The notes: generated from the sequence alone by a model not told the origin. 47,185 bases of DNA from Moritella dasanensis ArB 0140 (GCF_000276805.1 NZ_AKXQ01000033.1:1-47185), one strand, 5' to 3'. Positions 7,964 to 16,421 are shown, counted from the stretch's first letter. Translations and numbers: made by a program.

Positions 7964-8230
7964 TTACGATACAAAACCGCGGGCTTTAAGCAAGGCAGTT
8001 TTAAAGTCATCCTCGTGATCTTTGGCTAAACCTGGGATCATTTCGTTTTTCGCACTGTTACGCATTTTTAAATGATAGATAAGCGCATCATCACTTAGTT
8101 CAGCTAACTCGCCTTCAAATTTCATCTCATTAGCCAAAGTGCTAAGCAACTGCAGTAAATTAGTATCAGGTTCTTTTTGCCATTCCGGTTGTAATAATTC
8201 GATGATTTCATTTAAGCGGTGATATTTCAT
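7964..8230 (-). CDS. yihD: YihD family protein (DUF1040)
   Basis: An 88-residue cytoplasmic protein that closely resembles E. coli YihD across its length. Shared text includes [39 protein letters not shown] and DFKTALL.ARG. The start at 8230 is set by AAGGATAA with good spacing and by the family N terminus (MKYHRLNE); the longer frame adds 16 unrelated residues. The molecular function of the family is not established. It is monocistronic here. Confidence 0.92.
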   Translation of the reverse strand: MKYHRLNEIIELLQPEWQKEPDTNLLQLLSTLANEMKFEGELAELSDDALIYHLKMRNSAKNEMIPGLAKDHEDDFKTALLKARGFVS

Positions 8231-8433
8231 ATTATTATCCTTATTTAAATTATGGAAATTATACCTACTACTAGGCACAAGTTAAACCGAATATCAGAAA
8301 TGCACACAGACTCAGAGCAAACAATCACATTAGCAAAAGAACTCGCTAGTATAGCGAATTGACTTACCGGTATTTTTGGTCAATTTCATTTGAAGCATTG
8401 GGGTTACAATTATAGCTAAAATGACTGTCACAA

Positions 8434-8480
8434 AAGCCTCATATATTATTTACTAACAATCGTAACGTTACATGAGGCTT
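8434..8480 (-). terminator. Long-loop terminator of the 258-residue hypothetical gene
   Basis: AAGCCTCAT (8434-8442) pairs with ATGAGGCTT (8472-8480). On the minus strand the stem is followed by a short U-rich stretch (TTTTG). The 29-base loop contains a perfect GTAACGTTAC palindrome (8462-8471). The stem overlaps the stop codon of the gene it ends. Confidence 0.55.
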
Positions 8481-9255
8481 ATTTTGTTAATAGTTCATAT
8501 TCTAACCGGGTCAAAATAGCAGGCTCTAACGCTGTAATATCGACCGTGCTATATCCATAAAAATTAGGCTTCATGTGTGCCCGCAATACTGTAATTGATT
8601 CAGTAACATCTTCGTCCATCATGAGCACATCGTTAAACTCAGCTAGCTGTTGTAATTGGGTATTTGAAAGCGGTGCAAGATATTCACTATGTCCGCCAAT
8701 AGAGCTATAAAGCATCTCATAATGCCCACCTTCGGCTTCTTCCAGATAATAATTACCAGTACGAGCTACATTGGACATTGCGTTCATTGGCGTCGTTAGA
8801 TCTGAAAAATTATCGTTTAAATAATTTTCACCGCCAGCATGTTCTTTCGTGTTTGCTCCAAACCCTGGTTGAGGAAAAACCAAAAAGGCATCGACCGTGC
8901 CATTAGAAATGATTGCGGAAAGAATGAATTTACCATCTTTGTAGTATTTTATTTCAGTATCACCTTCAGAACTTTTCTTATATACAGGTGATCCAAATGT
9001 CTCGTCGAGTACTTCACTCGATGCCCTGACGTATACTTTAGAAAGCCGGTCATTGGAAGGGTTATCCGAGAAGTTAGACATAAATAAATCCCACCCCTTC
9101 CCTCCCATATCAATAGCATCGTTAAACTGACTTATACCTATAATCAGTACTACAATTGATACGAGGGAGTTTGGTGTTTTTTGCTTCAACATACCTAAAA
9201 TATCGTATTCTTCATCCGCATTTCTTTGCACATCTTGAGTCGTTTCGTCCTGCAT
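8479..9255 (-). CDS. Uncharacterised single-span membrane protein
   Basis: 258 residues, not confidently recognised. Residues 1-26 are polar and acidic. A hydrophobic stretch around residues 30-43 (LVSIVVLIIGISQF) could anchor it in the inner membrane. The remaining 210 residues are soluble and include RASSEVLDETFGSPVYKK, a DGKFILSAIISNGTVDAFLVFP segment and an acidic C-terminal half. This layout recalls proteins annotated with an ETEC_3214 domain, but that is only a resemblance from memory. AAGGAA precedes the ATG. It stands alone between yihD and the metal cluster, ends at its own stem-loop, and shares no obvious operon. Confidence 0.6.
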   Translation of the reverse strand: MQDETTQDVQRNADEEYDILGMLKQKTPNSLVSIVVLIIGISQFNDAIDMGGKGWDLFMSNFSDNPSNDRLSKVYVRASSEVLDETFGSPVYKKSSEGDTEIKYYKDGKFILSAIISNGTVDAFLVFPQPGFGANTKEHAGGENYLNDNFSDLTTPMNAMSNVARTGNYYLEEAEGGHYEMLYSSIGGHSEYLAPLSNTQLQQLAEFNDVLMMDEDVTESITVLRAHMKPNFYGYSTVDITALEPAILTRLEYELLTK

Positions 9256-9404
9256 GTTTATTCCTTACTCCGTTAAGGCTCGAGTGCAAAAATATTCGTT
9301 GATATCTTTGTTACTGATTCTGAAAAACAGTTGTACCTCATTGGCTTGTAATATATATACTCAATTGGAGCTATACAAGATATATTTTTCACGGAGAGAA
9401 GCTG

Positions 9405-9443
9405 GCTATCTAATTACGTTTTATGAGGCCGTAATTAGATAGC
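9405..9443. terminator. 14-bp perfect inverted repeat after the metal cluster
   Basis: GCTATCTAATTACG (9405-9418) and CGTAATTAGATAGC (9430-9443) are perfect complements around an 11-base loop. The element begins 23 bases after the last stop of the metal cluster. There is no U-tract on either side, so it may act as an RNA 3'-end stabiliser or Rho-assisted end rather than a classical terminator. Confidence 0.5.
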
Positions 9444-9465
9444 AGATCTTAGCTAAGAAGGTTAA

Positions 9466-10350
9466 TTAAAGTACTAACTGCCAGCGTTGTAATGGTTTAT
9501 CCGCTTTAATGCCGCGACCCCAACGATCGATACTATCAATCGTTAAAATACGCACCGGATTAGGCACCAATGCTTTAAGCTGTTTACTGGATCTTTTTGA
9601 GGTCAAGATCCATAAGCTATCGTCTTCAGTTAATAGTTCAACTAACTGTTGTTTATCTGCTGTAGTCCATTCCAATTCAGGCTTAGTTAAACGCTCAACT
9701 ACAAACAACTGATTACCCGAGGCAAAGTCTTCTAACTCTGTTGATAGCAACACCACAGAATCAATTTCATTGTCTAACAACATCACTTGCTGTTGGTTAA
9801 TCAAATGACGTACTGACATCATCAAAGCTTGTTGATTACTGGCAATGGTCGCTGCTTGCTGTGGCCATACTTGTTGTAAGTCTTGACTCACAATAGCCGT
9901 CATACGCGTTAAGTTAGTTGGGTTTAACCAAGTGTATGGCGAGATAGTCCCGTCGTCTAAGCGCAGCGCAGCAACGCCTTGTGCTCGCGGTGAAATGGCT
10001 TGCGATGCATCCACTTCAATCATACGAATGTTACCTTTACGCGCATGCACAAATAATGGATCTTGTGGCCAAACAGCACCTAAGGTAATCGCTACTTGCG
10101 CATCAATCGCCGCTTTCTCTGTTAACGTTGCGCCTTTCGAACTAAACCAGTTCGGCAAACGCAATATGCCGTAACGTTTTGGCGGTAAATACTGGGTGGT
10201 AATATCCGTGCCTTTGGTTAACTCCGTCGCTAACATATAAGTCACCGGCGTCGCGGTAAGAATATCTGCCGCACTCACCTTTTGGCTAAAGCCCAATGTT
10301 GATGTCAGTAATAATACTGCCGCGCTAACGCTTAATAATGAAGAAGTCAT
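9466..10350 (-). CDS. Degenerate metal-binding-protein paralogue (ZnuA-like fold), last gene of the metal cluster
   Basis: A 294-residue exported protein with a signal peptide ending near VSA|ADI. Its outline matches cluster A-I metal-binding proteins: ILTATPVTYMLATELTKG at the start, a central helix, and a C-terminal lobe. The usual metal histidines seem missing. The first loop reads PPKRYGILRLPNW where a His is expected, and the second reads ISPYTWLNP in place of the family's PHxW(L). The ATG at 10350 is preferred to a TTG two codons earlier; AAGGATAA is upstream. It follows the permease gene by six bases. It may be an accessory chaperone or bind a different ligand; this is inference. Confidence 0.7.
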   Translation of the reverse strand: MTSSLLSVSAAVLLLTSTLGFSQKVSAADILTATPVTYMLATELTKGTDITTQYLPPKRYGILRLPNWFSSKGATLTEKAAIDAQVAITLGAVWPQDPLFVHARKGNIRMIEVDASQAISPRAQGVAALRLDDGTISPYTWLNPTNLTRMTAIVSQDLQQVWPQQAATIASNQQALMMSVRHLINQQQVMLLDNEIDSVVLLSTELEDFASGNQLFVVERLTKPELEWTTADKQQLVELLTEDDSLWILTSKRSSKQLKALVPNPVRILTIDSIDRWGRGIKADKPLQRWQLVL

Positions 10351-10356
10351 AATCAA

Positions 10357-11232
10357 TTATCCTTTACGCACAATGCGGTAGCAGGTTGCCGTTAAGAAGA
10401 AGCTCGTCGATACAATAATGATCGCCGCGCCAGAAGGGATTGGCAGTTTTAATTCCATTGGTAAAATAGTACCAATCAAACAACTTATCGTCGCTAATAA
10501 CGCTGACATCAGTACAAAGCTACCCATGTTCTTGGTTAACAGGCGTGCCGTTGCACCAGGGATCAGTAATAAGGCGCCCACTAACACCGCACCGACTATT
10601 TTCACCGACGCAATCGTCACCAACGTGATCATCATTACAAATAAGTAGTCATAAAAATTGGTCGCGTAACCACGTACTTTCGCAATATCAGGGCTGATGC
10701 AAGTTAACAAAATACGGTTAAAGGTGGGTATCAATACCAATAAAATGACCCCGCAAGTCACCGCCAAGATCAACAAGTCATAATCAGTGATCGTTAAGAT
10801 CGAACCAAACAAGACATTCTCTAACATATGAATGTTAATCTTACGCGCCACGTACATCAGTAGCGCCGCACCGACAGCTAAAGCAAAGGCAAGGAATACG
10901 CCTACCAAAGTATCGTAAGGTACATTGGTACGGTTACGCACAAAATGCAGTAACAATGCGAAGATCATGCAAAAACTGAATAAACCAATAATTGGATTTT
11001 CAGCTGGTTCACCCAGTAATACACCTAAGGCAATACCCGTTAATGCCGCGTGACCAACCGCTTCAGAAAAGAACGCTAAACGTTTAGCTATAACCAAAGT
11101 ACCAAGACCACCCAATAGCGGGCCAAGTAAGATGGCAGCGACAACGGCATTCACCATAAACGAATAAGAAAAACTCTCACTCAACCAACCAGCATCCACG
11201 CCCAGTTGTGCCCAATGACGGATAGTATCCAT
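10357..11232 (-). CDS. Metal ABC transporter permease (ABC-3/ZnuB family)
   Basis: A 291-residue inner-membrane permease with about eight or nine hydrophobic spans. The conserved ABC-3 segment LAFFSEAVGHAALTGIALGVLLG is present, as is the later LLTKNMGSFVLMSALLATISCLIG region. Family members move Zn, Mn or Fe ions. The ATG overlaps the ATPase stop (TAATG at 11230-11234), so the two are co-translated. Metal specificity cannot be read from the sequence; the Fur-like site upstream of the cluster favours iron or a Fur-linked metal. Confidence 0.88.
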   Translation of the reverse strand: MDTIRHWAQLGVDAGWLSESFSYSFMVNAVVAAILLGPLLGGLGTLVIAKRLAFFSEAVGHAALTGIALGVLLGEPAENPIIGLFSFCMIFALLLHFVRNRTNVPYDTLVGVFLAFALAVGAALLMYVARKINIHMLENVLFGSILTITDYDLLILAVTCGVILLVLIPTFNRILLTCISPDIAKVRGYATNFYDYLFVMMITLVTIASVKIVGAVLVGALLLIPGATARLLTKNMGSFVLMSALLATISCLIGTILPMELKLPIPSGAAIIIVSTSFFLTATCYRIVRKG

Positions 11233-11972
11233 TATTTAACTCCTTGTGCAGGGTTGAGAGTCGATACATTGCCACCAGTATAATGATTGAATAAGCGTTC
11301 GATCTTGTCTGCGCGTAATACCTCAGACACAGGGCCTGAATCAACTAACTGACGATTAACCACATGCACTTGACCATCTAAACGGCGCACAGCACTGACA
11401 TCGTGATGCACGGCTAAAATGGTTTTATTCTCACGCACTAATTCATGAATTAACGACTCAAGGTAACGCACACCTTGTTCATCCATGCCCGTTGTTGGTT
11501 CATCGAGCACTAACAGATCCGGGTTATCTAATAACGACTGCGCGAATAACACACGTTGCTGTTCACCACCGGATAGCTGCCCCATACGGCGGTCAGTACG
11601 GTTCGCCATGCCAACGCGATCTAATTGCGCTAACGCATGATCTTGTTCTTTTTTACGCTTGCGCCAAAACAACGGATTACGACTCTGATTTAACAGAATA
11701 AAATCCATCACCGTAAACGGTAAGCTTGATTCAAACGTCGCCTTTTGTGGCACATAACCGATATTACCTTTGTGTTCAGGCCATTGAATATCAATAGCGC
11801 CAGTAAACGGCGTTAAACCTAAAATAGAACGCAGTAATGATGTTTTGCCACCACCATTTGGTCCCATGATCACATGGCATTGACCCGCTTCTAAATAATG
11901 TGAGATGTCTTCTAAAATGACATTATCACCGTATTTCAAACCAACATTTTGTAAACGAATTGCAGGACCCAC
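11232..11972 (-). CDS. Metal ABC transporter ATP-binding protein (ZnuC-like)
   Basis: A 246-residue ATPase with Walker A GPNGGGKTS, Q-loop YVPQKATF, signature LSGGEQQRVLFAQSLL, Walker B LLVLDEPTTGMDE and H-loop AVHHD. It belongs to the manganese/zinc/iron chelate branch of ABC importers. The start lies two bases after the stop of the ZnuA-like gene, and its stop overlaps the permease start. All three components therefore form one transport unit with the binding protein encoded just upstream. Confidence 0.9.
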   Translation of the reverse strand: MGPAIRLQNVGLKYGDNVILEDISHYLEAGQCHVIMGPNGGGKTSLLRSILGLTPFTGAIDIQWPEHKGNIGYVPQKATFESSLPFTVMDFILLNQSRNPLFWRKRKKEQDHALAQLDRVGMANRTDRRMGQLSGGEQQRVLFAQSLLDNPDLLVLDEPTTGMDEQGVRYLESLIHELVRENKTILAVHHDVSAVRRLDGQVHVVNRQLVDSGPVSEVLRADKIERLFNHYTGGNVSTLNPAQGVK

Positions 11973-11974
11973 GA

Positions 11975-12961
11975 TTAACTCCCCTGCTTAGCTGAAGGCA
12001 TTGCTGTATCAGCCAGTGAACGTTTCGCTGCAAACTTCATTGCTTCGACCAAGGTATCTAAATTACTTTTCATTTCCACTGCCACTTTCGCTTCTTCATA
12101 CGCGCCATGGGTCATGTGTGAGAAACGGTAAAGTTGCACGCCCGTCGCTGCTTCAATCGTTTCCACATAACGGCTTGGCATATTTAATTCATAGAACAAC
12201 ACATCAATCTTCGATGCGCGGATCTTTTCAATCGTTTCTTGTAACTGACTTGCACTTGGCTCAACGCCGTGTGCAGGTTCAATGACCGCAGCAACATCAA
12301 CACCAAATTCTTGCAGAATATAACCGTAAGCATTATGTGTTGTCGCCACCAGCATGCCCGAGGTATCTAAATCGCCCAGCGTTAACATGGCTTGGCGCTT
12401 CATTTTGCGGAATTCAGTCGCATATTTACGCGCATTTTTACGGTAAGTACGGGCGTTATCAGGATCAATTTTTGATAACTCTGTGGCGATGGTATAAACC
12501 TTTTGAATGGTCGTCGATAGACCAACAAAAGTATGCGGGTTTACCGCACCTTCACCGACAGATTGACCAATTGCAGGTAATAACGGCACGTCTTTATTGG
12601 CTTTAATGACGATAAGATCATCACGATCTGCCGCTTTAATCACTTTTAAGGCAAAGTCATCATGGCCAATCGCATTCACCACAATCACGTCCATCTGTTT
12701 TAGACGGCGTAAATCATTTGGTTGTGGCTGGTAGTTATGCGGGTTAAAACCTTCATCAACCAATGGTAATACATTGGCTTTATCACCTACGACCGCTTTC
12801 ACATAGCTGTAATAAGGCTGTAGGGTAATACCAATAGTGAGTTTTTCTGCGGCTTGTGCTGCGACGCTCATTAGCAGCACAGCACTTGTAGTAACAGCGA
12901 CGATTAGATTTTTCATTGTTTTATTTTTCATTCTTGTAATTGGCATTTTTGTAATTAACAT
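11975..12961 (-). CDS. Metal ABC transporter, ZnuA-like periplasmic metal-binding protein
   Basis: Cluster A-I substrate-binding protein. Histidines that can coordinate metal occur in GFNPHNYQPQP, VNPHTFVGLS and THNAYGYI; the C-terminal lobe carries DVLFYELNMPSRYVETI. There is no His-rich loop of the kind seen in classical ZnuA. The open frame starts at 12961 with GGAA at good distance. In-frame ATGs at 12931 or 12916 would give a more compact signal peptide (MKNLIVAVTTSAVLLMSVAAQA), so the exact start is uncertain. It is the partner of the ATPase and permease that follow. Zn, Mn and Fe are all possible substrates. Confidence 0.88.
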   Translation of the reverse strand: MLITKMPITRMKNKTMKNLIVAVTTSAVLLMSVAAQAAEKLTIGITLQPYYSYVKAVVGDKANVLPLVDEGFNPHNYQPQPNDLRRLKQMDVIVVNAIGHDDFALKVIKAADRDDLIVIKANKDVPLLPAIGQSVGEGAVNPHTFVGLSTTIQKVYTIATELSKIDPDNARTYRKNARKYATEFRKMKRQAMLTLGDLDTSGMLVATTHNAYGYILQEFGVDVAAVIEPAHGVEPSASQLQETIEKIRASKIDVLFYELNMPSRYVETIEAATGVQLYRFSHMTHGAYEEAKVAVEMKSNLDTLVEAMKFAAKRSLADTAMPSAKQGS

Positions 12962-12993
12962 AGCTACGTTCCATTATTAACTGACGTTACGCT

Positions 12994-13602
12994 TTAGTGA
13001 CTGTCTTTATCGGTATGCGTTTCATCTGCCTGATCTACATTAGCAATAGCATCACCCGTAAATACAACTTGTTTCCAGCCTGCACTGATAAGCTCGGCGG
13101 TATTAAGCGTGCTTCCCATCATTGGCGCAGGATTCCGCATATCTAATGCTAACCACACATCTGGTCTTGCAGCTTGGCTATTCAATATCACTGCAACGCT
13201 ACCCGTTGTGAGTGCTGGAATACCTTGATATAACGCCGGAGCAACTTTACGCCACGCATGCTTACCTTTACGTTCCCAGCTTTTATCTATGATAAAGGGC
13301 GCTAACCACAGCTCATCTAGTTCAGCCATATCCGGCCAAGCATCGACGCCTTCAAACTCAAGGCTGTCTTGATGAATATTACGGATCTCTTCATGCGCTA
13401 AGCGTAATTCACCGATCATCGCCAGCTCTACAGTGGGTAGATCTTTAATCGATATTTGATGACTCGCGAGCTGTTTTTCGCTTGATGCATTTTGGTGATA
13501 AGGTAACAACAGTGCAGCCGTTGCAAGAATGGTTAGGATGATTAACGCCACCCATTTACCTTCACGACCGCCATCATCTGGATGAACTGATTGACTGATC
13601 AT
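12994..13602 (-). CDS. Membrane-anchored periplasmic protein, DUF6162-like
   Basis: A 202-residue protein with one N-terminal membrane span (WVALIILTILATAALLLPY, about residues 17-35) and a periplasmic remainder. Features include HEEIRNIHQDS, W-rich text such as DELWLAPFIIDKSWERKGKHAW, and a His/Asp-rich tail (DQADETHTDKDSH) that could bind metal. The setting next to a ZnuA-like transporter matches proteins annotated DUF6162; I make that family call from memory with moderate confidence. Its ATG overlaps the previous stop as ATGA (13599-13602), so it is coupled to the small secreted protein. Confidence 0.65.
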   Translation of the reverse strand: MISQSVHPDDGGREGKWVALIILTILATAALLLPYHQNASSEKQLASHQISIKDLPTVELAMIGELRLAHEEIRNIHQDSLEFEGVDAWPDMAELDELWLAPFIIDKSWERKGKHAWRKVAPALYQGIPALTTGSVAVILNSQAARPDVWLALDMRNPAPMMGSTLNTAELISAGWKQVVFTGDAIANVDQADETHTDKDSH

Positions 13603-13928
13603 TTTTCGCTAATCTCAACAACGTCAACTTCAACAGGGTTTTCATGACCAGCATCGAATACTAAATAGAAATCGGTATCTGGTTTACTAAACTCAGCAAT
13701 TGAGCGCTTATCCGTCATGCCTTTGGCAATTAAGTTGTCATCGTAGTCATACATATTTACAGCGTAATCCACTGCCGTACTGGCATCACTGTAGCCCGCT
13801 TCGCAAGCAACTTTGTCAGATTCGAACCAGCAATTCATTAATGGGAAATGCGCACTTGCGGTACCTGAAAATAAACCCGTCATTAATGAAAGTGCTAGCA
13901 GCGTCGGTTTGATTGCCATTTTTGTCAT
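13599..13928 (-). CDS. Small secreted protein of the metal cluster, unknown function
   Basis: A 109-residue protein with a signal peptide (MAIKPTLLALSLMTGLFSGTASA) and a short acidic mature part. Two cysteines (MNCWFESDKVACEAGYSD) could form a disulfide, and HFPLMNC places a His near the mature N terminus. The start at 13928 is fixed by TGAGG five bases upstream; the longer frame lacks a signal. The mature part reads like a small Ig-like or carboxypeptidase-regulatory-like beta domain (AVNMYDYDDNLIAKGMTD), similar in style to the DUF4198 protein before it. I do not recognise a named family. Co-translation with the DUF6162-like gene suggests a shared periplasmic task in metal handling. Confidence 0.7.
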   Translation of the reverse strand: MTKMAIKPTLLALSLMTGLFSGTASAHFPLMNCWFESDKVACEAGYSDASTAVDYAVNMYDYDDNLIAKGMTDKRSIAEFSKPDTDFYLVFDAGHENPVEVDVVEISEK

Positions 13929-13992
13929 GAAAACCTCAATACGAAATAGACTCATACAAAATAGATAAGTCGATAAATAAATAGAGCGAAAA

Positions 13993-14025
13993 AGCCTGTA
14001 ATCAGATCTCATCTAATTACAGGCT
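13993..14025 (-). terminator. Intrinsic terminator inside the metal cluster
   Basis: AGCCTGTAAT (13993-14002) pairs perfectly with ATTACAGGCT (14016-14025). On the minus strand the stem is followed at once by TTTTTCG. It sits between the DUF4198 gene and the small secreted protein, so it should uncouple the first three genes from the last six, or act as partial read-through. Confidence 0.75.
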
Positions 14026-14053
14026 AAAGGTAACTAACTCACAGTAGTGAAAA

Positions 14054-14890
14054 TTACTGCAACAACGCTTCAAACGTAAAGTGCACGTTCACACTTGCTT
14101 TGTCAGCCATAGGATCATTTTTCAACTCACCTTTATAATTGGCTTTCATCAAGTAACGACCTGCAACATTCGGTGTGAAAGTTACTTTGCCGTCTTTGTC
14201 ACTCACTACGTCAATCTGCTCTTGGTGATTACGGTATAACGTACCTTCACGGGTAATATCCGCAGTAACACCTGATTGTGGTTCGCCATTAAAGAAGAAT
14301 TGGAAGCTAACCTCTTCACCTTCAACAATGTCTGATGGGTGAGTCAGTGGACGCATTTCAAGGTATTTACCTTCGATTTCTAATGCTTTTTCTGTTGGCA
14401 TACCAACCGTTACATAGCTTTCTGCACGTGTGTAGCTCAATTGCGTGCTCACATCGCGTGCTTTTTCTGGGAGTAAGTTTGCACGTTCAGCTTTGTTGGC
14501 TTTAAGGCGCTTAACCGTGTCGCGACGGCCTGCTTTATAAGCCGTGTAATAAGACGGGACATTGTTAATAGCGACTTTATGCGTACCCTCTTCTTCAAAG
14601 TAGAAATCAAAGATAGAACGACGTTTACCACGGATCACAAAGTTAGGACGTTCTTTACGGCCATCAGGCATAACAACTTGTGCAAATTCACTGCCAGCTG
14701 GCTTATCAAATACGAACGTACCGTGTGATGCAGTTACGTCAAACGTTAACCAATCACCACCTTCTTTTGATACAGTGAAGTGCGATGGTAATACCCAACG
14801 CGGATGGGCATTAGCCGTTGTTGTAGCAGCTAGTCCTGCGATAACCGTACAGGCTAAACCTAATACTTTAAACTTATTGATTTTAGACAT
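14054..14890 (-). CDS. DUF4198 family periplasmic protein
   Basis: A 278-residue exported protein, signal peptide ending at TANA|HPRW. The mature start HPRWVLPSHFTVSKEG with an N-terminal His, the central GRRDTVKRL, and a C-terminal carboxypeptidase-regulatory-like beta domain (ADITREGTLYRNHQEQIDVVSDKDGKVTFTPNVAGRYLMKANY) match DUF4198, a family often next to nickel, cobalt or iron uptake genes. It is probably a periplasmic metal-handling protein. It follows the DUF2271 gene by 15 bases with a CGAGAAGA ribosome-binding site and is followed by an intrinsic terminator. Confidence 0.82.
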   Translation of the reverse strand: MSKINKFKVLGLACTVIAGLAATTTANAHPRWVLPSHFTVSKEGGDWLTFDVTASHGTFVFDKPAGSEFAQVVMPDGRKERPNFVIRGKRRSIFDFYFEEEGTHKVAINNVPSYYTAYKAGRRDTVKRLKANKAERANLLPEKARDVSTQLSYTRAESYVTVGMPTEKALEIEGKYLEMRPLTHPSDIVEGEEVSFQFFFNGEPQSGVTADITREGTLYRNHQEQIDVVSDKDGKVTFTPNVAGRYLMKANYKGELKNDPMADKASVNVHFTFEALLQ

Positions 14891-14905
14891 TATCTTCTCG
14901 CTATA

Positions 14906-15451
14906 TTATTTAATTAGGTAGTTGATACGGATATCGCCGGTTTCTTCGGTCGGTGCAATGGTGTGACTAAATGGCTTGTCACCTAACGTCATTTTTTGGC
15001 GGATGAAATTACGGCCGCCGTGTTCACGTACTACTTCAACATAAAATGTATACTTGCCCGCTTCTACGCGGTTACCATCATTATCTAAACCATCCCAAGT
15101 GAAACGGTAATCACCGGCAGGACGTGTTGCAGATGTAACACCGTCAACCAATGCGCGATCATAACGACCGACTTTGCGCCACCAGCTACGTAAATCCTTT
15201 AGCCATTCATCTTTACCAACCCATAGCTCGACAGTACGCACTGATTTGCGTTTCGAGTTCTCGATCCATACCGCCACATAAGGACGTGCATACATAGATG
15301 AATCAATCTTAGGTAAGCTAAATTCAACCGCTAGCTCAGCAGTCGCAGGGATTGGCGCAGCACTTGCCGAGAAAGTCGGAATGAGCAGGCAGCTTAATAA
15401 TGCAAAACATAGTGCAGTGCACTGACCAAGACGTTTAAATAACAAAGTCAT
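14906..15451 (-). CDS. DUF2271 family exported protein
   Basis: 181 residues with a signal peptide (CFALLSCLLIPTFSASA). The mature part has the family signatures RPYVAVWIENSKRKSVRTVELWVGKDEWLKDLRSWW and YRFTWDGLDNDGNRVEAGKYTFYVEVVREHGG, the latter like a FlgD-type Ig fold. DUF2271 proteins are habitually encoded beside PepSY-TM proteins in iron or flavin-linked loci, as here. The gene lies nine bases after the PepSY gene with AAGGAT spaced for its ATG. The biochemical role is not established. Confidence 0.85.
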   Translation of the reverse strand: MTLLFKRLGQCTALCFALLSCLLIPTFSASAAPIPATAELAVEFSLPKIDSSMYARPYVAVWIENSKRKSVRTVELWVGKDEWLKDLRSWWRKVGRYDRALVDGVTSATRPAGDYRFTWDGLDNDGNRVEAGKYTFYVEVVREHGGRNFIRQKMTLGDKPFSHTIAPTEETGDIRINYLIK

Positions 15452-15460
15452 ACAAGATCC

Positions 15461-16201
15461 TTAAGGAACGGCCACGACAAAAATAGCCAAAGTAACGAGC
15501 GAACCAAACAAGGTCCATTTTAATGAGGTGGCGAAGGTTTTCTTTTTAGGCACTAATAAACACACGCCAGTTAATACAAAAAACACCATCAACAGCGCAG
15601 TAATATCAATAAACAATTTCCATACATCGCCGCTATTACGGCCTTTATGCAAATCGTTTAATACTGCAATCACACCGTAGTGAGTCTTTTCAATCACAGC
15701 TTCAGTGGTCGTCATATCAATAAATACAGCGACGTTATAACCAGGGCCTTTATAGTCCATGGCGATCTCGCCTTCGATTAACTCACCATCTTCAATTTCA
15801 GTAAAAACATCTAATGCAGAAGGTTGACCAGAAAGGTTCGCGTGATCGGTAAGGTAACTAATAATAGCGGCTTTATTGACGGCAACTGCGCCATTGGCAT
15901 CACTGAATAAGGCTTGCGGTAAGCTCAGAATGGTTTCTTCGATATCAGCTTGGCTAGCAACAAACAGGCTTGGGCGGTTCAGGGTGATACCCGTGATAGA
16001 GAAAAACAATACCACCAGTAATAGCGCCATCGAAATATAGATATGCAGACGACGTGCCCAGACTTGCACTTGTTTATTCTTTAGAAAGGTTTTGTTTTTT
16101 ACCGTAGCAGTTTGGCTTTTAGATCTTGTCTGTTTTTGATTAGTGGTCTGATTGGGTGCCTGATCAGGTGTCTGGGGAAGCGTTTGACTGAAAGAAGACA
16201 T
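15461..16201 (-). CDS. PepSY-associated transmembrane protein, first gene of the metal cluster
   Basis: A 246-residue inner-membrane protein. A Gln/Thr-rich cytoplasmic N terminus (about 45 residues) precedes span 1 (LHIYISMALLLVVLFFSITGITLN). A periplasmic PepSY-like segment follows, then the conserved GVIAVLNDLHKGRNSGDVWKLFIDITALLMVFFVLTG (span 2) and a last span at the C terminus. Relatives are linked to periplasmic iron or siderophore reduction (PiuB/FoxB-like proteins are larger). Conserved histidines in RRLHIYI and LNDLHKGR could bind heme; this is inference. A Fur-like box lies 47 bases upstream of the start. The ribosome-binding site is weak. Confidence 0.83.
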   Translation of the reverse strand: MSSFSQTLPQTPDQAPNQTTNQKQTRSKSQTATVKNKTFLKNKQVQVWARRLHIYISMALLLVVLFFSITGITLNRPSLFVASQADIEETILSLPQALFSDANGAVAVNKAAIISYLTDHANLSGQPSALDVFTEIEDGELIEGEIAMDYKGPGYNVAVFIDMTTTEAVIEKTHYGVIAVLNDLHKGRNSGDVWKLFIDITALLMVFFVLTGVCLLVPKKKTFATSLKWTLFGSLVTLAIFVVAVP

Positions 16202-16247
16202 GATCGTAATAACACTGCTTGGTTTATGGGATTAAAGTACAAGCAAT

Positions 16248-16266
16248 GTAATTGATAATCGTTTTC
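16248..16266 (-). promoter_or_regulatory. Fur-box-like operator of the metal cluster
   Basis: GTAATTGATAATCGTTTTC matches 14 of 19 positions of the Fur consensus GATAATGATAATCATTATC, including the full central GATAATC. It lies 47 bases upstream of the PepSY start, where a promoter would be expected. This predicts iron-dependent repression by Fur of at least the first three genes. Confidence 0.65.
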
Positions 16267-16421
16267 ATTGGCATTTAATTTACATTATTTACGTTAATAC
16301 TCACAGCGTATTCCATGCCGTATCGAATGCTAATGAGGGTGTCGGTTTGAGTGTAGATGTGAGTGCCATTAAGCGATTGTGTCTAAGACAATACAAGGTG
16401 TTTCTTATTAATCTGAGAAGA

